A DNA stretch of 43,737 nt from Bacteroidota bacterium (GTDB taxonomy: Bacteria; Bacteroidota; Bacteroidia; Flavobacteriales; Weeksellaceae). Where the stretch lies: the NCBI GenBank assembly GCA_023411265.1, contig JAEYOX010000002.1, positions 1-43,737 of the forward strand. The letters run 5' to 3'. This document shows positions 1 to 7,092 of the stretch, piece after piece. The position numbers were made by a program, and so were the translations under genes. Positions within the stretch are counted from its first letter, which is position 1. The number at the start of each line of letters is the position of its first letter. The notes below the pieces were generated by a model that had not been told where the DNA came from, did no database searches, and worked only from the letters and a program-made list of their open reading frames with translations.

Positions 1-393
1 TCTCCCGGAGCGGCAACAGGGCCATACTGGTGGGCATTCTGGGCATTAATAATCTGTAACCTTGTTGTACCTGCTTTATTTTGGTTCAAAAAGATCAGAA
101 CAAATATTATTGCCACCTTTATTATTGCACTGATCATTAACATAGGAATGTGGTTTGAAAGATTCGATATTATCGTTATCAATATTTCCAGAGATTATCT
201 GCCAAGTTCCTGGACGATGTTTATGCCATCCGTTATTGATGTAGGAGTATATCTAGGAACCATCGGATTCTTCTCGGTATTATTCCTGCTGTACGCCAGA
301 ACATTCCCTGTTATCGCACAGGCAGAATTGAAGAGTATTTTGAAAATTTCAGGTGAAACTTATAAAGCAAAAGAAGAAGATGAGCACCACTAA
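1..393 (+). CDS. actC: Alternative complex III membrane subunit ActC (NrfD family), C-terminal part
   Basis: The reading frame is open from base 1, so the gene is truncated by the window edge; 130 codons and the stop remain. ActC is a polysulfide-reductase NrfD-like integral membrane subunit of alternative complex III, which oxidises menaquinol in the inner membrane and passes electrons to a cytochrome c or oxidase. Three hydrophobic segments are visible (around codons 10-30, 38-58 and 75-95), followed by a charged cytoplasmic tail ending in Glu/Asp/His residues. The assignment rests on this pattern plus the actD-actE-actF genes that follow in the canonical order. The stop overlaps the start of actD by 14 bases, which suggests translational coupling. 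The Met at 148 is internal and is not a start. Confidence 0.85.
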   Translation, partial: SPGAATGPYWWAFWALIICNLVVPALFWFKKIRTNIIATFIIALIINIGMWFERFDIIVINISRDYLPSSWTMFMPSVIDVGVYLGTIGFFSVLFLLYARTFPVIAQAELKSILKISGETYKAKEEDEHH

Positions 394-901
394 AAGAATA
401 TATGGAATCTATGCAGATGATGATGATCTGATGGATGGCGTGAAAATGTGCAACGAGAAGGGAATTAAAATTCACGAAGTATATACCCCATTTCCGGTTC
501 ATGGCCTTGATAAAGCTTTAGGACTGAAAAAAACAAGACTTTCCGATGCAGCCTTTATTTATGCTGTTTACGGCGTATTTGTAGGAATTTTGCTTACCTG
601 GTACACCATGAATCATGACTGGCCAATGAACATCGGAGGAAAACCGGCCTTTACCTGGGCAGAAAATATGCCGGCGTTTGTGGTACCTATGTTTGAACTG
701 ATGGTATTTTGTGCTGCTCACATGATGTCGCTTACATTTTTAGTAAGAAACAAAATGTATCCTATGGCTCCGCCTCAAAATCCTGATCCAAGAACCACAG
801 ATGACAAGTTTCTGATGGAGTTTGTTTCAGATGATGTGGATACCATCAAGCAGGTTTTGATAGATACAGGAGTTGAAGAAATAACTGTAAAAGATGCTTA
901 A
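380..901 (+). CDS. actD: Alternative complex III subunit ActD (DUF3341 protein)
   Basis: 173 residues when started at 380, where an AAGAAG ribosome-binding sequence lies just upstream; the ATG at 353 would add nine lysine-rich residues that do not look native. ActD is a small two-helix membrane subunit of alternative complex III of uncertain role. Visible features are the N-terminal DUF3341 pattern (YGIYADDDDLMDGV, then IHEVYTPFPVHGLD), two membrane segments at about 56-77 and 96-122, and a soluble C-terminal tail. The length is normal for the family. It overlaps actC by 14 bases and is followed almost without a gap by actE. Confidence 0.88.
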   Translation: MSTTKRIYGIYADDDDLMDGVKMCNEKGIKIHEVYTPFPVHGLDKALGLKKTRLSDAAFIYAVYGVFVGILLTWYTMNHDWPMNIGGKPAFTWAENMPAFVVPMFELMVFCAAHMMSLTFLVRNKMYPMAPPQNPDPRTTDDKFLMEFVSDDVDTIKQVLIDTGVEEITVKDA

Positions 902-902
902 C

Positions 903-1607
903 ATGAAAAGAAATATTTTAAAAATATCAGCAATCTTTGGTTTGGCTACCGTGGTATTACATTCTTGTGGACCTAAGGACAACCCACCGTTAGTTTATTT
1001 CCCGGATATGTATTTTCCGGTAGCTTATGATCCGCTTCAAAAGGCTGAAGATGCTTATTCGAAGCATGAAAATGAAATTCCGGCATTCGTTAAAAATAAT
1101 GGAGCCACCGGATTAATTCCTGTAGACGGGACAGTACCCCACAATTTAGATGGTATTGTTGAATCCAATATGGTAGGAAGGATGACCATGGAAGAATATA
1201 ACAGTGGTTATGATGCTTCCAAAGGAATAACATCAGCACCATTGAACGCCGCCAATCTTACCAAAGATATAGAAAGAGGTAAAATCCTTTATGACAGAAC
1301 CTGTGCTAACTGCCATGGGACCGGTGGTGACGGACAAGGATCTATTGTAGAATCCGGCGCCTATCTTGGTGTGCCTAAGTTTGCGGACAGAGAATTAACC
1401 GTAGGATCTGTACATTATGTGTTAACCCACGGGCGAAATGCCATGGGATCTTATGCCGGGCAATTGACTCCCGGAGACCGATGGAGAGTATCGATGTATG
1501 TGATGAATGCCTTCAAAGGTGGCGTTTCATCCGGAGGAGGATCATCATCTGTCCCCGCTGCACCGGCCGGAAATGTCGCACCCATAGATTCTACAGCAAC
1601 CAATTAA
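903..1607 (+). CDS. actE: Alternative complex III monohaem cytochrome c subunit ActE
   Basis: A 234-residue lipoprotein cytochrome c. The ATG at 903, one base after the actD stop, gives a clean lipoprotein signal ending in LHSC with the lipidated Cys at residue 22; an ATG at 894 would add three residues and overlap actD by 8 bases. One c-type haem site, CANCH, lies at about residues 134-138, followed by a Met in an NAMGSY context that is the likely sixth ligand. In alternative complex III this subunit sits on the periplasmic face and carries electrons from the quinol-oxidising core. The C-terminus is a low-complexity Ser/Gly/Ala/Pro tail. Only one haem motif is present, as expected for ActE; the pentahaem ActA would lie upstream of the window. 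Confidence 0.9.
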   Translation: MKRNILKISAIFGLATVVLHSCGPKDNPPLVYFPDMYFPVAYDPLQKAEDAYSKHENEIPAFVKNNGATGLIPVDGTVPHNLDGIVESNMVGRMTMEEYNSGYDASKGITSAPLNAANLTKDIERGKILYDRTCANCHGTGGDGQGSIVESGAYLGVPKFADRELTVGSVHYVLTHGRNAMGSYAGQLTPGDRWRVSMYVMNAFKGGVSSGGGSSSVPAAPAGNVAPIDSTATN

Positions 1608-1622
1608 TTAAAAGAATTTAAA

Positions 1623-2954
1623 ATGTATAGTTTTTCACCTAAATTAAGATTAGTTTCTATAATTCTACTCGTTGCAGGACTTGTTCTTTTTGGTGTGGGA
1701 TATTTCATGAATCATGCGATTGACGACACTCAGATTGAACACATGATGGAAGCGGTGAATGCTTCAGGACACAACAATCCTACCCATTCCAGCCAGTTAG
1801 TTGGCCCGCAGGATCACGAAGCGCATCTGAAACATGCTAAACATCAGGTTCATAATCAACCGTTAGCTTCACTTCATTTTGTATCTGTATTCTTCTTCGG
1901 AGTGGCCTGTGCCGTGATGTTTTTTTACAGCATCCAACATGCAGCTCACGCCGGGTGGCCGGTAATTATTTCCAGAGTAATGGAAGCTGTCGGAGGCTTC
2001 ATCCCGTGGGGTGGCGCGGTAGTTCTAATTATTATGTTACTGAATGTAACGCATAACGGACACTTGTTTCACTGGATGGATCCAAACGTCATCGATCCTA
2101 ATCATGAGGATTTTGATGTCATTCTTTATGAAAAAAGTAAATTTCTGAATATTCCTTTTTATGTTGTCAGAAACATCCTTTACGTGGTGGGAGCTTCCTT
2201 CTTTGCATGGAAACTAAGAGCACAAAGTAAGAAAGTGGATGAAACAAAATCTCCGAGAGAATATCAATATCTGTACAGATGGTCGATAGGATACATCGCA
2301 TTCTTCTCTTTTGCTTCGGCATCCTGGGCTTGGGATTGGCTGATGTCTATCGATTCCCACTGGTATTCCACCATGTATATCTGGTATTCTATGGTGAGTT
2401 GCCTGGCCAGTGCGATTGCCGTGGTTATTATCCTGAGTGTGTACCTGAAGAAAAACGGATTTCTTCCTCAGTTTAACGACAATCACCTGCATGATCTTGC
2501 CAAGTATCTTTTCGCTTCCAGTATGCTCTGGACTTATACCTGGTTTGCACAATTTATGTTGTATTGGTATGCCAACGTTCCGGAAGAAGCCAATTATTTC
2601 TTCGGAAGGTTTGAACATTATCAGGAATCATTTCTGCCAATGTTAATTCCTAACTTTTTAATTCCTTTATTGGTAATGGTAAGTTCCAGTATTAAAAGAA
2701 ATTATAAAGTAGTAACCGCGATGGCTTTTGTAGTCATTTTCGGACACCTTTGGGATTATTTCAATATGGTGATGCCGGGAACTGTAGGACCTTATTGGAG
2801 AACGCCAGAAGTATTACTGCTCACCGTGGGATCTATCCTTTTCATTTCAGGATTATTTATGCTGACCACGCTGATGACTCTTGCCAAACTGAAACTCATT
2901 CCTGAAGGAAATCCTTACCTGAAAGAATCCAAGATCTTCGAATATCCATTCTAA
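1623..2954 (+). CDS. actF: Alternative complex III integral membrane subunit ActF
   Basis: A 443-residue polytopic membrane protein with about ten hydrophobic segments, in the position of ActF, the second large quinol:cytochrome c oxidoreductase membrane subunit (related in fold to ActC). The N-terminal helix is followed by a His-rich segment at about residues 38-80. Charged and aromatic residues inside later helices (for example a WAWDWLMSIDSHWYSTMY stretch) fit a quinone-binding membrane subunit. It starts 15 bases after actE. A strong terminator follows at once, so no cytochrome oxidase genes are co-transcribed behind it in this window. I am confident of the family; which helices bind quinone cannot be read from the sequence. 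Confidence 0.9.
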   Translation: MYSFSPKLRLVSIILLVAGLVLFGVGYFMNHAIDDTQIEHMMEAVNASGHNNPTHSSQLVGPQDHEAHLKHAKHQVHNQPLASLHFVSVFFFGVACAVMFFYSIQHAAHAGWPVIISRVMEAVGGFIPWGGAVVLIIMLLNVTHNGHLFHWMDPNVIDPNHEDFDVILYEKSKFLNIPFYVVRNILYVVGASFFAWKLRAQSKKVDETKSPREYQYLYRWSIGYIAFFSFASASWAWDWLMSIDSHWYSTMYIWYSMVSCLASAIAVVIILSVYLKKNGFLPQFNDNHLHDLAKYLFASSMLWTYTWFAQFMLYWYANVPEEANYFFGRFEHYQESFLPMLIPNFLIPLLVMVSSSIKRNYKVVTAMAFVVIFGHLWDYFNMVMPGTVGPYWRTPEVLLLTVGSILFISGLFMLTTLMTLAKLKLIPEGNPYLKESKIFEYPF

Positions 2955-2977
2955 TATCTGTAACAGTACCTACAATT

Positions 2978-3012
2978 AAAAGACTGATTAGCAAACCTAA
3001 TCAGTCTTTTTT
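2978..3012 (+). terminator. Intrinsic terminator of the act operon
   Basis: Inverted repeat AGACTGATTAG (2981-2991) and CTAATCAGTCT (2997-3007), loop CAAAC, flanked by A-rich sequence on the left and a run of six T (3007-3012). It lies 23 bases after actF. The T-run is directly joined to the ATG of the next gene at 3013. Confidence 0.9.
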
Positions 3013-4020
3013 ATGAAAACTCATTTATTCATTTTCGTCTTTTTCTTTTGTGCCATCTCTATTTCAGCACAAAAAATAAAGTTTGTATCTCAAAATACAG
3101 GAAACTCTCTGTCGCAAGTCCATGTATTTAATGAAGAGGGGAAACTCATTGTTATCTCTGATATTGAAGGTCAAATTGCTCTGGATGATTTGGATAAAAG
3201 CGACAAACAATTTTCTCTCGTACATGAAAACTATAGAATAGGTACCCTCACTCAGGAAGATTTACAAAGGAAAGAAATACTTCTTAATGATAGGATCGTT
3301 GAAATTGAAGAAGTCATCATTGCCAAGAATACAAAAAGCAGATACATTTATGTTAAAGGTTTTTTTAATTCTTATCTAAATCTTAATAAAAATTTGAATG
3401 TTTACGCCGATGGTCTCATCACCTATGTATTTGACAGTCAAAATAAACAATTAAAAAGCAAGCGATTGGAGCAGTACCGCGTTTTCCTTACAGACTATAA
3501 AGCTCAGGGCAGTAAAAACGTGTCCGAGATGGTCTTTGATTCCATGCTCACACTTCCCGACGTGAAACTCGCTGGGGTAATGGATAATGAGGAAAAATCT
3601 AATTATAAAGAAGTAATAAATGGTGATCAGGTAAAAAGGCACACTATGCGATCAGTGCTACAGGAGAGGGAGATTAAATTTTTAGGATATCGCCTGATGG
3701 ATTTGAGCGTTTACGGCACTTATAATTATACTGAGAAAGTGAAGCTCAAACAATTTACGACATATAATGAGAAATTATCGGTAAAGGTGAAGCATAAATC
3801 TGAACCCGACTATAATCTGCTTGAATACTATACCAATTTTGTGGTAACTGAAATAAGTTATGGTGATTCGGACAGTTTTCCAAATGTAAAATTAAGAAAA
3901 GACAGAAGTTTTTACAATCACGATTACTGGAAAATGAAAAAGTTTCCTGATATGCTGAAGGTTTTTAAAGAATATCACAAAAACACCCTGAAAGAAATGC
4001 CCAACAGTATTAAAAAATAA
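3013..4020 (+). CDS. Secreted protein of unknown function with an N-terminal CarboxypepD-regulatory-like domain
   Basis: 335 residues. A signal peptide occupies residues 1-19 (hydrophobic run ending SISAQ), which fixes the start at 3013 although that ATG touches the T-run of the preceding terminator and no ribosome-binding site can be separate from the hairpin. Residues 20-100 resemble the beta-sandwich regulatory domain found at the N-termini of TonB-dependent receptors (pattern DIEGQIALDDL, then EIEEVIIAK), but no receptor plug or barrel follows. The remainder is Lys/Tyr-rich and I recognise no enzyme motif in it. It is probably periplasmic or attached to the outer membrane. No promoter box was found directly upstream, so read-through from act is possible. 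Confidence 0.72.
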   Translation: MKTHLFIFVFFFCAISISAQKIKFVSQNTGNSLSQVHVFNEEGKLIVISDIEGQIALDDLDKSDKQFSLVHENYRIGTLTQEDLQRKEILLNDRIVEIEEVIIAKNTKSRYIYVKGFFNSYLNLNKNLNVYADGLITYVFDSQNKQLKSKRLEQYRVFLTDYKAQGSKNVSEMVFDSMLTLPDVKLAGVMDNEEKSNYKEVINGDQVKRHTMRSVLQEREIKFLGYRLMDLSVYGTYNYTEKVKLKQFTTYNEKLSVKVKHKSEPDYNLLEYYTNFVVTEISYGDSDSFPNVKLRKDRSFYNHDYWKMKKFPDMLKVFKEYHKNTLKEMPNSIKK

Positions 4021-4040
4021 GATACCTTCATTTATTTTTC

Positions 4041-4048
4041 TAAATTTG
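4041..4048 (+). promoter_or_regulatory. Bacteroidota -7 promoter box (TAAATTTG)
   Basis: Exact match to TAnnTTTG, 15 bases before the ATG at 4064. Transcription would start near 4053-4056, leaving a leader of about ten bases. No clear -33 TTTG was seen. Confidence 0.6.
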
Positions 4049-4063
4049 CCTTAAACTCCCAAT

Positions 4064-5200
4064 ATGAGAAAATATGTTTTATTCTTTACATTGTCGTTGT
4101 TGCTATTCATTGGCTGTAAGAAAGATGCTGTAGATGGCAGCAGCATGCAGGCGTTCCAATCCAGCATTAATGATATGGCTTCCAGCCTGAGTACTTTGCA
4201 GCAAATCAAGTTCAATGAGGCCTTGTACATTCTCAAAACTTTTGGGGTAGATGCGGAAGGAGATATTCAGGAGCTGAATGCCCTTGCAAAGCTTTTGGAA
4301 GGAAAAAAAGTTCCCGAAATTTTTTCTATGGCAGATGCTGTCGCTGCTGAAAACAGTATAGACTGGACCAGCACCGGTCCGCCATCCTTAGGCGAAATGA
4401 ATATTTTTGGAAATGTAGCCGCAATGGAATCTGATCCAAATGATATCATCGCGGATGGTTTGAACATCACCACGAGATCCGTTGATGTCGATACGATTCT
4501 CGGGCCCAAAGCGATCCAGGTCATTCCGAGACTGGTTGATAACGCAGGGAAAAATATTGATTTTTCCGGCGCCGCCTTGGAAACAATAATGGAGGTGTAC
4601 AGCAGCGGAACTCTCGTTTCCAGTTCCAAAAATCTCATGCAGAATAACAACTTTACTGGGTTTACCATTCGCTTTCCGAATTTGCCCTCGGATAAAATCA
4701 GTAATGAAAAAATAGACATTACCGTAACAGTGAAAACGACCGGCAAAACGTATAAAATGACCAAAGTCGGAGTACCGGTTAATATAAAAGCAATGACGCA
4801 ACCTTCTCAGCCGGTTGTGGTGCAGGACAGCATTTCGCAACCATCTGAAATTACAGAACCTTCAACTAATGGGAGTATTCCTGCAGCAGACCCGAAAAAT
4901 ACCGTTCAAAGATTCCTGAATAATCTGAGTTCGCAAAACCTCAGAGCTGCATACGATGCCTCTGATAATCCCAATTGGGGCTCATACGAAAAGTTTTCAA
5001 ATCCCACTTCCGGTTTTGGCAGTGTGAAAAGTCTGTCAGTAAAAAATATTACGTCTGCTTCTACAACCGATACCAATGCGAGTGTAAATGCAACGTATGA
5101 TGTAACCGACAAAAACGGAAATACTTCAGCAGTAAACGTAACATTCAGCTTGAAAAATGTGAATGGCGAATGGAAAATTTCCAATTATAAAATCAATTAA
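4064..5200 (+). CDS. Lipoprotein of unknown function with an NTF2-like (DUF4878-type) C-terminal domain
   Basis: 378 residues. The lipoprotein signal ends LLFIGC, with the acylated Cys at residue 18. A central region (about 70-250) has an immunoglobulin-like feel with alternating hydrophobic residues and repeated Thr/Val strands. A Pro/Ser/Thr-rich linker (about 245-270) leads to a C-terminal domain of about 100 residues (NTVQRFLNNLSSQNLRAAYD through VNGEWKISNY) that resembles the NTF2-like DUF4878 fold common in Bacteroidota lipoproteins. No catalytic motif is recognisable. The stop is one base before apt, so the two are probably one transcript even though their functions look unrelated. The domain call is from memory and uncertain. 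Confidence 0.7.
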   Translation: MRKYVLFFTLSLLLFIGCKKDAVDGSSMQAFQSSINDMASSLSTLQQIKFNEALYILKTFGVDAEGDIQELNALAKLLEGKKVPEIFSMADAVAAENSIDWTSTGPPSLGEMNIFGNVAAMESDPNDIIADGLNITTRSVDVDTILGPKAIQVIPRLVDNAGKNIDFSGAALETIMEVYSSGTLVSSSKNLMQNNNFTGFTIRFPNLPSDKISNEKIDITVTVKTTGKTYKMTKVGVPVNIKAMTQPSQPVVVQDSISQPSEITEPSTNGSIPAADPKNTVQRFLNNLSSQNLRAAYDASDNPNWGSYEKFSNPTSGFGSVKSLSVKNITSASTTDTNASVNATYDVTDKNGNTSAVNVTFSLKNVNGEWKISNYKIN

Positions 5201-5201
5201 A

Positions 5202-5738
5202 ATGGCATCGGCAAGTTTAATTCAAAAACTCCACGAAACGATTGAAAACATCCAGGACTTCCCGATTCCCGGAATACTGTTCAGAGATATCACCCCCATA
5301 TTTCTGAATCCTGTGCTGTACGAAGAAGTGGTGGAAGATCTGGCCCGTTTCAGTCGCGGAAAAATAGATGCTGTTTGTGGAATTGAGAGCCGGGGTTTCC
5401 TTTTCGGTATCGGAATCGCAGCTGCTTTGGAAGTGCCTTTTGTTCTCATCAGAAAGAAAGGGAAACTTCCGCCGCCGTTCATTTCTGAAAAATATGAGTT
5501 GGAATATGGTACTTCCGAAGTAGAAATGCGGGAAGGCCACCTGAAACCAGGACAAAGAGTTCTGATTCATGACGATCTTCTGGCAACAGGAGGCACTACG
5601 GAAGCTGCCGCAAAACTGGTGGAAAAACAAGGTGCAGAAGTAACGCAGTTCAGCTTCCTTATTGGACTGAATGGACTGAAAGGTGAAGAAAAATTAGAAC
5701 AATTTAATGCCGAAATCTATAAAACACTGACTTTTTAG
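5202..5738 (+). CDS. apt: Adenine phosphoribosyltransferase
   Basis: 178 residues from the ATG at 5202. The longer frame from 5163 would begin inside the upstream lipoprotein gene and adds a non-homologous extension. The enzyme converts adenine and PRPP to AMP in purine salvage. The type I phosphoribosyltransferase PRPP loop is seen as VLIHDDLLATGGT at about residues 120-132, and the family patterns FPIPGILFRDITPIF near the start and GIESRGFLFG at about 57-66 are both present. The length is normal. It begins one base after the stop of the lipoprotein gene, which implies coupling. Confidence 0.95.
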   Translation: MASASLIQKLHETIENIQDFPIPGILFRDITPIFLNPVLYEEVVEDLARFSRGKIDAVCGIESRGFLFGIGIAAALEVPFVLIRKKGKLPPPFISEKYELEYGTSEVEMREGHLKPGQRVLIHDDLLATGGTTEAAAKLVEKQGAEVTQFSFLIGLNGLKGEEKLEQFNAEIYKTLTF

Positions 5739-5792
5739 AATTTACAGACTCATGAAAAGCAGATCACAGTATTTTTAATCAGCTTAAAAGTT

Positions 5793-5822
5793 TTGTAAAT
5801 CGTTCAGAAACAATTAAATTTG
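5793..5822 (+). promoter_or_regulatory. Promoter with -33 TTG and -7 TAAATTTG
   Basis: TTG at 5793-5795 (inside TTTTG) and TAAATTTG at 5815-5822 are separated by 19 bases, the spacing expected of the flavobacterial housekeeping sigma factor. The ATG of the TPR protein lies 20 bases after the -7 box. Confidence 0.75.
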
Positions 5823-5842
5823 CACTTCAATTTTCATAAAAT

Positions 5843-6538
5843 ATGGCAAAAAAGAATCAAGAGCAGGAAGGTAAAGAAACAGTAGAATTCTTTAAGGATC
5901 TGGATAAGGAAGCATTACAGACAGAGCGTTTTCTGGAGAAAAATGCAAAATTATTAGGAATTATTTTTGGCGCTCTCGTTGTGGGAGTTCTCGGATTTTT
6001 CCTGTATCAGCAATTTGTTGTTGCCCCGAAAAATGAGGAAGCAACCAAAAGCTATCTTATCGCTCAGAAAAACCTTGCAGAAGGAAAGGATGCTGAAGCA
6101 CTTGGTGGCAAGTCAGCTGCAAATCCCGGTTTCTTAGGCACTTATGAAAATTATCCCGGAACGGATGTAGGAAAACTTTCGGCTTACAATGCCGGACTTC
6201 TGAAATTTAAAGAAGGGAAATACCAGGAAGCCTATGATCTTCTGGATAAATTTTCCTCAGACAATAAAGTACTGATGGCCCTGAAATACGGAGCAATGGC
6301 AGATGCACAATCGAATCTTAACAGAAACGATGAAACTCTTTCTCTGCTGGAAAAAGCGATTTCAGCTTCCGATGATCCCTACACCAATTATTATTTCACC
6401 AGAAAAGCAGGCTTAGTGGCGTTGGGTGTTAATAAAAAAGACGTTGCTAAAAAGCATTTCACGACAATCGATCAGAAATTCAAGGATTATGATAACGGAA
6501 TGTCGGATGCTTATATAGAAATGGTAAAGTACTTCTAA
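5843..6538 (+). CDS. Membrane-anchored tetratricopeptide-repeat protein (YfgM-like topology)
   Basis: 231 residues. A charged N-terminal cytoplasmic segment (1-36) precedes one transmembrane helix (about 37-58); the rest is periplasmic and helical, with TPR-like pairs at about 110-205 (for example LKFKEGKYQEAYDLLDKF). This is the topology of YfgM-like proteins that assist envelope protein folding at the Sec translocon, but the sequence match is only general. It has its own promoter and is followed 15 bases later by ribH, so the two are probably co-transcribed. Specific function is not established. Confidence 0.75.
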   Translation: MAKKNQEQEGKETVEFFKDLDKEALQTERFLEKNAKLLGIIFGALVVGVLGFFLYQQFVVAPKNEEATKSYLIAQKNLAEGKDAEALGGKSAANPGFLGTYENYPGTDVGKLSAYNAGLLKFKEGKYQEAYDLLDKFSSDNKVLMALKYGAMADAQSNLNRNDETLSLLEKAISASDDPYTNYYFTRKAGLVALGVNKKDVAKKHFTTIDQKFKDYDNGMSDAYIEMVKYF

Positions 6539-6553
6539 TCAAATTTAAAATTT

Positions 6554-7063
6554 ATGGCCACAGTCAATCTTTCGGATTACAAGCCACTTCATATTGCGAA
6601 TGCCGGTGATTTCAACATCGGCATCGTATTTTCTGAATGGAACAGTTTTGTAACCCATAATCTTCGTGATGCCGCTATTGAAATTCTGGAAAAAGAAGGT
6701 GTGAAAAAAGAAAATATCACCACATTTAGGGTTCCGGGCGCTTTTGAACTTATTTATGCAGGAATGCAATTGTGCAAAGAAAGAAAGTATGACGCTGTGA
6801 TTGCAATTGGCTGCGTGATTCGCGGAGAAACACCGCATTTTGAATATGTTTGCACTGCTGTCGCACAAGGAATTAAAGATTGTAATGTTATAACGGATGT
6901 TCCTACCATTTTTTGTGTACTCACGGATGATACCAAAGAGCAGTCGATCGCGCGCAGCGGTGGAAATCTCGGTAACAAAGGTGTGGAAGCTGCAGTCACC
7001 GCATTGCAAATGATTGATTTTAAAAAGAACCTCTCAGGAAATCCTTCCAATATTGGTTTTTAA
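6554..7063 (+). CDS. ribH: 6,7-dimethyl-8-ribityllumazine synthase
   Basis: 169 residues. This is the penultimate enzyme of riboflavin synthesis, joining 5-amino-6-ribitylaminouracil and 3,4-dihydroxy-2-butanone 4-phosphate. The family signatures are clear: VPGAFEL at about 56-62, AIGCVIRGETPHFEYVC at about 79-95 with the substrate-binding Gly-Glu-Thr and the catalytic His in the TPHFEYV segment, and a C-terminal NLGNKGVEAA segment. Length is typical. It is isolated from other rib genes and sits 15 bases after the TPR membrane protein, so expression probably depends on that promoter. Confidence 0.95.
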   Translation: MATVNLSDYKPLHIANAGDFNIGIVFSEWNSFVTHNLRDAAIEILEKEGVKKENITTFRVPGAFELIYAGMQLCKERKYDAVIAIGCVIRGETPHFEYVCTAVAQGIKDCNVITDVPTIFCVLTDDTKEQSIARSGGNLGNKGVEAAVTALQMIDFKKNLSGNPSNIGF

Positions 7064-7092
7064 AAACTAAAAAAACTAAACCTTTTCTCGTG

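Noticed and set aside
4267..4840. Two long - strand open frames (165 and 150 codons) opposite the lipoprotein gene
   Set aside because: They lie entirely antisense to a gene with a clear lipoprotein signal, have no recognisable domain and no promoter of their own.
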